DNA of 15,659 nt from Actinomycetes bacterium. GTDB taxonomy: Bacteria; Actinomycetota; Thermoleophilia; Gaiellales; Gaiellaceae. A model generated the notes under the pieces. That model was not told the DNA's origin and did no database searches. It saw only the letters and a program-made list of their open reading frames with translations. A program made the position numbers and the translations under genes. Location: the NCBI GenBank assembly GCA_030624785.1, contig JAUXJK010000014.1, forward strand, positions 1 through 15,659, read 5' to 3'. Shown in pieces: positions 7,168-14,543 of this stretch; the first letter of the stretch is position 1, and each line of letters opens with the position of its first letter.

Positions 7168-8766
7168 TTACTCGGGCTGAACCGTATCGTCTGTGAGTTC
7201 GCGAAGCACCTTGCGTTGAACCTTCCCGCTCTCTGTCCGAGGAAGTTCCTCGCGTATGCGCAGCTCGCGCGGTGCAGCGTGCCAGCCGATGCGCTCGCCG
7301 ACCAGCCTTCGGAGATCGTCGAGCAGGCCCTGGGGAGCACTATCGACCAGTACGACGTGCGCCACGATGACCTGGCCCTTCCTCTTGTCGGGCTTTCCCA
7401 CACACGCCGCTTCGGCAATCGCCGGGTGCTCGACGAGAACGCTTTCCACCTCGGCAGGCCCCACGTTGTACCCCGCGGTAACGATCACGTCGTCGGTGCG
7501 AGCCACGTACCAGAACCGGCCCTCCTCGTCGACTCGGGCGCGATCCTCGGTTACCCAGAAACCGTTGCGAACTCGATCGTCCCATTCAGCCTCACGACCC
7601 CAGTAGGTGGAGCTGAGGAACCATCCGTCGTCGCGAACGCCGACCTGGCCCTCCTCGCCCGCGGCAACCCGAGCGCCGTCCTCATCGACGAGCTTGACGT
7701 CGAACCCTGGCACGGGAAATCCCATCGCCCCCGGAGTCGGCTCGAGCGAGCCTTGACCGCGGAGATTTGCGATGAGCATGCCTAGTTCCGTGAGGCCATA
7801 GGAGTCGTGAAGCGTGATTCCGAGATGCTCCTGGAACCAGGCGATCGCGTCGGCATCGAGCGTCTCTCCGCCTGCGGTTGCGGCCTTTAAGAACCTCGGT
7901 GCCTCCTTCATCGCCTCCGCACCGCTGAGGGCCAGCTGTCGGAAGCCGGTCGGCGCACTCGCGACGTGCGTGACACCGAGATCGCGCATCGTTTTCCACC
8001 ATTCCTCCGCATTGAATCCACCCTCGTAGAGAAGCCGCGAATACCCCATTGCCAACGGTGCGAGCCCACTCGTGTAGAGGCCGAAAGACCAGCCCGTGTC
8101 GGCGGTGGAGAACAGCAGATCGCTCGTATCGAGCGCGAGACAATGTTTGACGTAGGGGGCCAGGTTGATGATCCCTCGATGCGCGATCACGCAGCCCTTT
8201 GGTCGGCCACTCGTGCCCGACGTGTAGATGATCGTGGCGGGATCGCCTAGCCGTGTATCTGCGAGATCCTGCAGCTCGTCGGCCTCGTCGGCCTCGCGAT
8301 CCAGATCGATCTCATCGGAGTCCGCAGTACCCCCAGTCAAGAAGATCGTGAGGTCGGCCTCGATCCCAGCCAGGCCCCCGCGATTCGCCGGATCGGTGAC
8401 GATCGCAGTGACACCAGCATCCTTGATGCGCACCGAGATCGCGTCGCGCCGGAAGCCCGAGAACAGCGGCACGTAGATCGCTCCGAGCCGCCAGACTGCG
8501 AGCGGGACGATGAACGCGCCCGGCCGCCGCCCCATCAGGCCGGCGACGCGGTCTCCGGGCCGAACGCCGCCGCGTCGTAGAGCATTCGCAACTCGGCGAG
8601 AACGACGCTGAATAGTGTCGCCCGAGAAGATCTCGTCGCGACCGTTCTCGCGACGCCACACCAGCGCCGAAGGGTGCGTTATCGGCACGCCACCCGCGTT
8701 GAAGCGCCCATCGCGTTTCGCGCCGAGCCTACCGGCTGCCGCCTCCCAATCCCAGCGCTGATTCAT
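7168..8766 (-). CDS. AMP-forming acyl-CoA synthetase (ANL superfamily)
   Basis: A 532-residue adenylate-forming ligase that activates a carboxylic acid with ATP and CoA to give an acyl-CoA. Motifs in order: the P-loop-like A3 YTSGTSGRPKG (181-191), the ADTGWSFG segment (222-229) seen in acetyl-, benzoate- and medium-chain acyl-CoA synthetases, the acyl-pocket region with ATAGGE (296-301), A5 YGLTELG (323-329), the A8 hinge region around VARTDDVIVTAGYNVGP, and A10 LPRTESGKVQRK with the catalytic K515. Full-length and intact. The closest feel is the medium-chain/aromatic acyl-CoA ligase group, but the acid cannot be named. The ATG at 8766 overlaps the HpaB-like gene stop (ATGA), and the product likely feeds the acyl-CoA dehydrogenase and 3-hydroxyacyl-CoA dehydrogenase of the same operon. 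Confidence 0.93.
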   Translation of the reverse strand: MNQRWDWEAAAGRLGAKRDGRFNAGGVPITHPSALVWRRENGRDEIFSGDTIQRRSRRVANALRRGGVRPGDRVAGLMGRRPGAFIVPLAVWRLGAIYVPLFSGFRRDAISVRIKDAGVTAIVTDPANRGGLAGIEADLTIFLTGGTADSDEIDLDREADEADELQDLADTRLGDPATIIYTSGTSGRPKGCVIAHRGIINLAPYVKHCLALDTSDLLFSTADTGWSFGLYTSGLAPLAMGYSRLLYEGGFNAEEWWKTMRDLGVTHVASAPTGFRQLALSGAEAMKEAPRFLKAATAGGETLDADAIAWFQEHLGITLHDSYGLTELGMLIANLRGQGSLEPTPGAMGFPVPGFDVKLVDEDGARVAAGEEGQVGVRDDGWFLSSTYWGREAEWDDRVRNGFWVTEDRARVDEEGRFWYVARTDDVIVTAGYNVGPAEVESVLVEHPAIAEAACVGKPDKRKGQVIVAHVVLVDSAPQGLLDDLRRLVGERIGWHAAPRELRIREELPRTESGKVQRKVLRELTDDTVQPE

Positions 8767-10244
8767 CGTACGATTGGCAGGGGAGAGGTCGGCTGTGTCG
8801 AGACGGAGGGCAACTCGACGTCCATCGCATCGGCAACGGCCAAGAGCGCCGGGCCGAGATCGGTGTCGCGCAGAGTCTGTAGCAGTTGCGCCTGAAGCGA
8901 CCCCTCGCCGTGGAGCGTGACAACGAGGTTGTAGCCGCCGTAGTCGGACGCAGTCAGATCACGGATGAGATTGAACAGGCGGAGCCTCAACTCGGCGTCG
9001 CTGCCCGCTGCGCCCTGCATGTACTTGCGCACCCACGGACCGGTATCGGAGCTCAACAGGTCTGCCTCCCATGGCGCCGTGATGGCGAAACCACCAGCAA
9101 TGTCCTGAACGTACTGAACGATCGTGTGGAAATCTTGTGCGAAGTGCAGCTTTCCGACATTGGTGTAGACCGGGTTGGGGAGATACCAACCGCCCTCGAC
9201 AGTAACAGCGCTCGCCGCAGCCGTCTGAACGCATGAGCGCAGCAGCTCGAGATACTGGACGATGCGCGCCAGCTTCTCACGTATGTGCGAGGCGCGTCCG
9301 ACCCCATTGAGCTCGGCGATCAGCGTCGCGCAGCCGAGCAGCAACTCGATCATTGGCAGCTTGTACGAGACGGCCGTGAACCGATGGTATGTAGCGAACG
9401 TGGTTGCAAGTGTCGCCGCGTACTGGTGTTCTCCGGCGAGAAAGACTCGATCCCACGGGACGAAGACACGATCGAAGACGGTGAGCGTCTCGATCTCGAC
9501 ATTCCGCGTGGAAACTGGCCGATCAAAGGTGCTGCCAGGCTCGGGCAACGGCCCGCAGATCATCCTGAGGCCCTCCGTGGCTGGTGGGATCGCGAATGCG
9601 ACAGCGTAGTCGGCGTCGGCCTCGCTCATCGCGCGCGTGGGAAGCACGACAAGCTCGTCGGCCACCGGTGTCATCGTCGTGTGCGCTTTCGCGCCGTCGA
9701 CAACGATACCGTCGCTGCGACGTTCGACGATGCGCACGTGCATGTCGGGATCGGGCTGAGCGTGTGGCGCGAGGCTTCTGTCTCCCTTGACATCGGTCTG
9801 GGCGAGCACGACCGATTTGTCGGCGCAGGCGCACTCTGCATAGAACGCGGCGACCCGCTCTCCGTACTCGGTTCCCTCGGAGCGGTCGACGGCGAAGCTC
9901 GTGGAGCGCAGCGCGGCGTAGGCATCGGTGCCGACAGCCTTGATCAGATTGAGCGAACCCCGCGCGCGCCGTGTGTGCTCTTCGATCAGCCGTGAGCGCG
10001 TCTTAACCGCCTCGAGGGTGTCGAGTGGAGCGAAGTAACGACTCGAGAGCTCCCCGTTGATCTTGCACGTGGCGAGATCACGGGTGACATCGTCGAACGC
10101 GAGCTCGAAGGCGTTCGCGCCGTGGTCGATCGCGATACCGATGCCCGGATGCAAGGTGACGTCGTCGACGCGCTCTCCCCGCACCCACACCTCGCGTCCG
10201 TCGCGCAGTCCTTCCCGATATTCCTCAGGCGTGCGTAGCCCCAT
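8763..10244 (-). CDS. HpaB / 4-hydroxybutyryl-CoA dehydratase-like flavoprotein
   Basis: A 493-residue member of the 4-hydroxyphenylacetate 3-hydroxylase (HpaB) superfamily, which has an acyl-CoA-dehydrogenase fold and contains FADH2-dependent aromatic hydroxylases and 4-hydroxybutyryl-CoA dehydratase/vinylacetyl-CoA isomerase (AbfD). Key stretches: RTPEEYREGLRDGREVW (4-20), TDVKGDRSL (150-158) followed by PDPDMHVR, IVVDGAKAHTT (180-190), VPWDRVFLAGE (262-272) and ATYHRFTAVSYK (284-295). The KGDRSL...GAKAH pattern is closer to AbfD-like than to classical HpaB proteins. By my alignment from memory, however, the iron-sulfur cysteines of AbfD (C99, C103, C299) correspond to N99, A103 and Y294, and only the histidine (H287) is kept. 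A flavin monooxygenase or a cluster-free lyase is therefore more likely than a true dehydratase. The start at 10244 has GAGAGG five bases upstream; a 43-residue Arg-rich extension is rejected. No flavin reductase partner is visible. Confidence 0.85.
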   Translation of the reverse strand: MGLRTPEEYREGLRDGREVWVRGERVDDVTLHPGIGIAIDHGANAFELAFDDVTRDLATCKINGELSSRYFAPLDTLEAVKTRSRLIEEHTRRARGSLNLIKAVGTDAYAALRSTSFAVDRSEGTEYGERVAAFYAECACADKSVVLAQTDVKGDRSLAPHAQPDPDMHVRIVERRSDGIVVDGAKAHTTMTPVADELVVLPTRAMSEADADYAVAFAIPPATEGLRMICGPLPEPGSTFDRPVSTRNVEIETLTVFDRVFVPWDRVFLAGEHQYAATLATTFATYHRFTAVSYKLPMIELLLGCATLIAELNGVGRASHIREKLARIVQYLELLRSCVQTAAASAVTVEGGWYLPNPVYTNVGKLHFAQDFHTIVQYVQDIAGGFAITAPWEADLLSSDTGPWVRKYMQGAAGSDAELRLRLFNLIRDLTASDYGGYNLVVTLHGEGSLQAQLLQTLRDTDLGPALLAVADAMDVELPSVSTQPTSPLPIVR

Positions 10245-10285
10245 GTGTACCTCTCTGTTCTCCGTCGTCGAGCGGCGTGACCGAC

Positions 10286-10795
10286 TCAGGCGCCGCGGAA
10301 GCGCTCGTCGTGCCACCCGTCCTGGAGGTTGGCGATGGTGCGGAAGTTGGCGCGAACGTGTTTGATGCGCCACTCACCGTCGACCTTGACGAAGTCGTTG
10401 TGGTAATCGGCTGTGATGATCACCGAGTCCGTGCCCTCCTCACCCTCGCGCGTCATGACCGCGGGCTCGAAGAGGATCCAGCGGCCCGTTGCACTCTGAC
10501 CATCGGGCGCGACATCAATGGTGGCGTTGTCCATGTAGTGCAGGGCGAAGACAAGCACCTTGCCTGCTTCCACAATGAAGCCCTTGATCTCGTCGCGTCC
10601 GTGATAGGTGCCGAACTTGTTCGACTCCCAGACGGCGTCGTCCGTGCAGAGTGTCCCCATACCGTCAGCGTCGTAGCCGTTGTCGCAATACGTCGCGTAC
10701 TGGTGATAGAGCTGTTTGATCGATTCGATGTCTTCGAGTCGGCCGATTCGTTCCTCGATCGGCTCTCCGGTTCGTGCTCCACGAAAGTCAGGCAA
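10286..10795 (-). CDS. SnoaL-like / NTF2-fold protein
   Basis: A 169-residue protein of the SnoaL-like (NTF2 superfamily, SnoaL_4 type) group, whose members include polyketide cyclases, limonene-epoxide-hydrolase-like enzymes, ring-hydroxylating dioxygenase beta subunits and the bile-acid dehydratase BaiE. Pattern: an initial helix ending in IKQLYHQYATYCDNGYDADGM (26-46), DDAVWE (52-57), FGTYHGRDEIKGF (61-73), ALHYMDNATID (84-94), TGRWILFE (103-110), DYHNDFVKVDGEWRI (130-144). Polar residues Y30, D38, H86 and R148 lie roughly where the BaiE catalytic residues lie, so an enzyme (dehydratase, isomerase or hydrolase) is plausible. The start is TTG at 10795, supported by a GGAGG Shine-Dalgarno five bases upstream that overlaps the stop of the acyl-CoA dehydrogenase (9-base gap). 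It lies just before the HpaB-like gene, so it may act on the same substrate. Confidence 0.85.
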   Translation of the reverse strand: MPDFRGARTGEPIEERIGRLEDIESIKQLYHQYATYCDNGYDADGMGTLCTDDAVWESNKFGTYHGRDEIKGFIVEAGKVLVFALHYMDNATIDVAPDGQSATGRWILFEPAVMTREGEEGTDSVIITADYHNDFVKVDGEWRIKHVRANFRTIANLQDGWHDERFRGA

Positions 10796-10804
10796 AGTCG
10801 CCTC

Positions 10805-11962
10805 CTATCCCAGCGAGCGCGCGATCACGAGCCGCTGAATGTTGCCGGTTCCATCTGCCAGTTGCGCCATTCGAGCCTGTCGTAGGTAGCGCTCGAGCGG
10901 CGAGGGCACAACGTATCCGACTCCGCCCAGAAGTTCGAGTGCCTTCGACGTAACGCGCACCGCCACCTCACCCGCGGTGAGCTTCGCCATGGCTGCGGCA
11001 CCGATCTGAGCAGGGTCATCAGCGTCGAACAACGCCGCGGCTCGATAGCCGTGAAGTCGTGCCGTCTCGACGTCGGTCGCAAGCTCCGCAAGTTGGAACT
11101 GGACGGCTTGGAAGTCGGCGATCTTCCGGCCGAACTGTTCGCGCTCGCGCACGTAGGCGATTGCGCCGTCGAGAGATGCCTGTGCCACGCCAGCCGCAAG
11201 CGCGGCCCAGACCGTACGCGCCCAGTTGACCGCATCAAGCGCGATCTTGAAACCCTCACCCTCAGCCCCAAGCACGGCGTCGCCTGGAACCCGTACCCCG
11301 CGCAACGTCAGCTGTCCAACCGGCAGAGCCCGGCTCCCATGAAGCCGAAGCGGCACGCCATCAACCCCTGCCGCGTCGGCCGAGACGATGAAGGCGGACA
11401 TGCCGCGCGTGCCCGCGTCAGCGTTGGTCTTCGCAGAAAGAACAAGCGTGCTGGCGAGGGGTACGTTTGAGATCAAGGTCTTGACGCCGTCGAGAGTCCA
11501 GCCGCCGTCCGACCGTGTTGCCAATGTCTCCATGCTTCCGGGATCCGACCCTGCCGTGGGCTCCGTGATCGCGTACGCGCCGATGTCTTTGGCGCTCAGT
11601 AGTCCAGGTAGCCAGCGTTCGTGCTGGGCGGTGGTGCCGCGTAACCAGATTGATCGCGCTGCGCTGTTCTGGCACAGAAGCGCGAACGCGACCGCCATGT
11701 CACCGTAAGCGAGCGCGTCGAAGACGGCGAGAGATGCGACGTGGCTCAGTCCCGCACCGCCCGCACTCTTCGGGAGCGTCATTCCCGTTAGACCCTCCGC
11801 GCCGAGCCGTGACATGACGGGCCGAGGGAGTTCCTGGCGCGCCTCCGCGTCGGCCGCCCCCGGGCCAAGTACGTCGCGAGCCAGGTTCCGTGCGAATTCA
11901 ACGGCCGTCTCCTCGGCAGGGCTCGGAGCGGCGATCACAGGGGGCCGCGCCGTCGAGCTCAT
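10805..11962 (-). CDS. Acyl-CoA dehydrogenase
   Basis: A 385-residue FAD-dependent acyl-CoA dehydrogenase, catalysing alpha,beta-dehydrogenation of an acyl-CoA. Signatures: AYAITEPTAGSD (129-140), a WTLDGVKTLISN segment (about 155-166), EREQFGRKIADFQAVQFQLAE for the central FAD/helix signature, and the C-terminal LGGVGYVVPSPLERYLRQAR followed by ADGTGNIQRLVIAR. The position that is the catalytic glutamate in short- and medium-chain enzymes (the E of YEGT) is aspartate here, D370 in ADGT. I find no glutamate at the alternative isovaleryl-type position. The enzyme may be slower, have altered chain specificity, or catalyse a different reaction. The ATG at 11962 overlaps the FO synthase stop by 4 bases (ATGA). 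The 3' end contains the Shine-Dalgarno of the SnoaL-like gene. No electron-transfer flavoprotein is visible nearby. Confidence 0.93.
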   Translation of the reverse strand: MSSTARPPVIAAPSPAEETAVEFARNLARDVLGPGAADAEARQELPRPVMSRLGAEGLTGMTLPKSAGGAGLSHVASLAVFDALAYGDMAVAFALLCQNSAARSIWLRGTTAQHERWLPGLLSAKDIGAYAITEPTAGSDPGSMETLATRSDGGWTLDGVKTLISNVPLASTLVLSAKTNADAGTRGMSAFIVSADAAGVDGVPLRLHGSRALPVGQLTLRGVRVPGDAVLGAEGEGFKIALDAVNWARTVWAALAAGVAQASLDGAIAYVREREQFGRKIADFQAVQFQLAELATDVETARLHGYRAAALFDADDPAQIGAAAMAKLTAGEVAVRVTSKALELLGGVGYVVPSPLERYLRQARMAQLADGTGNIQRLVIARSLG

Positions 11963-14427
11963 GCTGTGGTGAGCGACTTGTCGGCTGCGTAGTCCTCGGG
12001 CGCCAGCAGGTCTACACCCGGGCGGATCAAGCGGGTGGGCCGCGCAATCGCGGCGTCGTTAACACCCGGGTTGTTGGGCTCGACCAACGGCGACGCGTTG
12101 TAGGAGAGCTTGGAGTGTTCGGGGTTCGGCTCCCCATACAGCGTCGTCCGTTGCCTTGACGGACGCCCGATAGCCCCAATCATTTCTTCCATTCCCTCGG
12201 GTGGCATCTCCTGGCCGTGGGTCGCCCCGGCCGCACGAGAGATCGACTCATTCATCAAGGTGCCCCCGAGGTCGTTGGCACCCGCCTGTAGGCACGCCTG
12301 TGCTCCCGCCACTCCCAGTTTCACCCAGGAGGCCTGAATGTTCGTGATGTGGGGATGAAGCGCGAGGCGTGCAACCGCGTGGATCAGAACGGCCTCGCGG
12401 AATGTCGGCCCCTTGCGCGCCGCACCTTTCAGGAACATCGGGGCTTCCATATGGACGAACGGCAGGGGAACGAACTCGGTGAAACCACCGGAGCGCTGCT
12501 GCTGCTCCCGTAGACGCACAAGGTGGCGGGCCCAGCTCTTCGTCGTCTCAATCGACCCGAACATGATCGTTGTCGTCGAGTGCAGCCCGCCGCGATGCGC
12601 CGCGTCATGGACACTCAACCACTGATCCGTGCTGACCTTGTCTGGACAGAGCGTTGCCCTGATCTCGTCGTCAAGGATCTCGGCGGCCGTGCCCGGCAGC
12701 GAGGACAGCCCGGCCGCGCGCAACCGCCCGACGTAGTCGTCGAGCGAGATGCCGAGTGTCGCTGCGCCCTGAAAGACCTCGAGCGCGGAAAATGCGTGCA
12801 CGTGAAGGTCGGGTAGCTCGTTCTTGATCGCCGTGACGATCTCGAGGTAGTGATCGCCGGTGAAGCCCGGGTGAATTCCACCCTGGAGGCAGACCTCGAC
12901 GCCGCCTCGATCCCACGCTTCGCGCGCCCGACGGACGATCTCGGGAATGGGTACCACGTAGGCGGGGCCGCGAAGATTCTCGGCGAGCTTCCCTTTCGAA
13001 AACGCGCAGAAGCCGCATTTGAAATAGCAGACGTTCGTGTAGTTGATGTTCCGGGTGACGACATAGCTGACCGTGTCGCCATTGACCTCACGCCGCAGAT
13101 CGTCTGCCGCGCGGGCTCCAGCGCTGAAGTTGTCGCCGCGAGCGCCAAGAAGAGCAACGATCTGTTCCTCGTCGAGCTCCTTCTGCTCACGAGCGGCCGC
13201 CAGCGCATCCCTTACTGCGGCGTCCGGCGCGTGCGCTGCGTCCGGAGCGTGCGCGCCAAGACGGGCGAGATCGCGCGGCGGCGGCGGCACATTTGGATCG
13301 CCCGAAGCCCAGTGCTCCTCGCGCCCGAGTCCGTCCGCGTCGGCCCGCTGAAGCGTCGGCGCGCGCAAACTCGAGTCGAGCCACCGGACCGGATCAGCAA
13401 TGTACTCCGGATAGACGGGAAGTCGGGCGGCGAGCGACAGGCCCTTCGATTCGGTTGCCTCGCGCAGACGGTCGAGGTCTGGCCAGGGCGCCTCTGGGTT
13501 CACGTGATCGATCGTCACCGGTGAAACGCCGCCCCAGTCGTTGATCCCCGCGTCCAGTAGCTCTGGAAATCCCTCGTACGAGAGGTTCGGCGGCGCCTGA
13601 ATATTCGTGTCGGGGCCGAGGATGATCCGCGCAACCGCCGCAGTCCAGAGGAGGTCAGCCTGCGTCGGCTCGCTGTGATCCGCCATTCGCGTATCGGGCT
13701 TGGCGCGGAAGTTCTGGATGATGATCTCCTGCAGGTGCCCGTATTCCTCGTGAAGATCGCGAAGGGCGAAGAGCGCATCGAGCCGCTCGTCTCGCGTTTC
13801 ACCGATTCCAATCAAGATCCCCGAGGTGAACGGAACCGCGAGCTCCCCGGCAAGGCGAAGAGTCTCGAGCCGCACGCTGGGATGCTTGTCGGGCGATCCG
13901 AAGTGTGCTCCCCCCCGCTCTGAGAGTCGATCCGAGACCGTCTCGAGCATGATCCCCATCGAGACCGAGACCTCGCGTAGCGCCCGCAGATCGTCTGCTG
14001 TCATCACGCCGGGATTCAGGTGCGGCAGCAGTCCGGTCTCCTCCAGAACGCGCTCGGCACACTCCCGTAAGTAGGACAGGGTCGTTTCGTGGCCGAGCGC
14101 TTCAAGCTCCTCCCGAGCAACGCGATAGCGCTTCTCTGGCTTGTCGCCGAGGGTGAAGAGCGCCTCGTGACACCCGGCGGCTGCGCCGGCGCGCGCCATC
14201 TCGACAACCTCCTCCGGCGTCATGAACGCGCGCTCGCCCTTGCTAGGCGGTTTCGCGAAGGTGCAGTAGTGGCAGACGTCGCGGCAAAGCACCGTCAGCG
14301 GAATGAAGACCTTTGGCGAGTAGGTCACGAGCGTGCCATGGCCTTCACGGCACAGAGCGCGCGCCTCCTCGAGCAGCTCGGGAAGTGGAGAGTCGAGGAG
14401 CCGCATTGCGTGTTTTGAGCGCTGCAT
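11959..14427 (-). CDS. fbiC: FO synthase, CofG-CofH fusion (FbiC)
   Basis: Bifunctional radical SAM enzyme that makes 7,8-didemethyl-8-hydroxy-5-deazariboflavin (FO), the chromophore of coenzyme F420, from tyrosine and 5-amino-6-ribitylamino-uracil. It has two radical SAM domains. The CofG half has CRDVCHYC (C48, C52, C55) followed by TFAKPP, and GETRDER and APPNLSYEG further on. The CofH half has CYFKCGFC (C467, C471, C474), CLQGGIHPGFTGDHY, and the C-terminal TLMNESISRAAGATHGQEMPPE stretch. Fusion of the two is typical of actinobacteria, archaea having separate proteins. From the ATG at 14427 it is 822 residues, shorter than mycobacterial FbiC (about 856), with a shorter CofG N-terminus. 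The start is uncertain: no clear Shine-Dalgarno precedes 14427, the in-frame ATG at 14406 or the GTG at 14487. The stop overlaps the acyl-CoA dehydrogenase start. Confidence 0.95.
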   Translation of the reverse strand: MQRSKHAMRLLDSPLPELLEEARALCREGHGTLVTYSPKVFIPLTVLCRDVCHYCTFAKPPSKGERAFMTPEEVVEMARAGAAAGCHEALFTLGDKPEKRYRVAREELEALGHETTLSYLRECAERVLEETGLLPHLNPGVMTADDLRALREVSVSMGIMLETVSDRLSERGGAHFGSPDKHPSVRLETLRLAGELAVPFTSGILIGIGETRDERLDALFALRDLHEEYGHLQEIIIQNFRAKPDTRMADHSEPTQADLLWTAAVARIILGPDTNIQAPPNLSYEGFPELLDAGINDWGGVSPVTIDHVNPEAPWPDLDRLREATESKGLSLAARLPVYPEYIADPVRWLDSSLRAPTLQRADADGLGREEHWASGDPNVPPPPRDLARLGAHAPDAAHAPDAAVRDALAAAREQKELDEEQIVALLGARGDNFSAGARAADDLRREVNGDTVSYVVTRNINYTNVCYFKCGFCAFSKGKLAENLRGPAYVVPIPEIVRRAREAWDRGGVEVCLQGGIHPGFTGDHYLEIVTAIKNELPDLHVHAFSALEVFQGAATLGISLDDYVGRLRAAGLSSLPGTAAEILDDEIRATLCPDKVSTDQWLSVHDAAHRGGLHSTTTIMFGSIETTKSWARHLVRLREQQQRSGGFTEFVPLPFVHMEAPMFLKGAARKGPTFREAVLIHAVARLALHPHITNIQASWVKLGVAGAQACLQAGANDLGGTLMNESISRAAGATHGQEMPPEGMEEMIGAIGRPSRQRTTLYGEPNPEHSKLSYNASPLVEPNNPGVNDAAIARPTRLIRPGVDLLAPEDYAADKSLTTA
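13220..13255 (-). repeat. Tandem 18-bp repeat in the FbiC interdomain linker
   Basis: Two adjacent 18-bp units (13220-13237 and 13238-13255) differ at two positions. They encode two copies of the hexapeptide AHAPDA at residues about 392-403 of FbiC, in the Pro/Ala-rich linker between the CofG and CofH domains. This is a recent-looking in-frame duplication in a non-catalytic linker and should not affect the reading frame. Confidence 0.8.
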
Positions 14428-14543
14428 GCGGCTAGGCGTCCGGAACGAGTAGCACAGTTCGCGCAACGATAGTGCGCCTGCGCTCACCTGGCGAGCGCTG
14501 CGGGGGCCAATCGCCGACCCGCGCGGCGGAGCTCTCTCGCCGG
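14428..14543 (-). other. Gap between crcB and fbiC with two inverted repeats
   Basis: This 116-base gap separates crcB from fbiC and is the longest in the minus-strand block, so it is the most likely place for the operon promoter or leader. Two small inverted repeats lie back to back: GCGCA...TGCGC (14461-14465 and 14473-14477) and GCGCTC...GAGCGC (14480-14485 and 14493-14498), each with a 7-base loop. Neither is followed by a T-run. I find no convincing -35/-10 pair. If FbiC starts at the GTG at 14487, part of this would be coding. Confidence 0.35.

Noticed and set aside
6388..7785. Long plus-strand ORF (465 codons) opposite HBD and the acyl-CoA synthetase
   Set aside because: It is antisense to two genes with complete catalytic motifs, has no recognisable domain, and such shadows are common in GC-rich DNA with strong third-position bias.
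10245..10373. 43-residue N-terminal extension of the HpaB-like protein
   Set aside because: Arg-rich, overlaps the SnoaL-like gene, and a good Shine-Dalgarno precedes the ATG at 10244.
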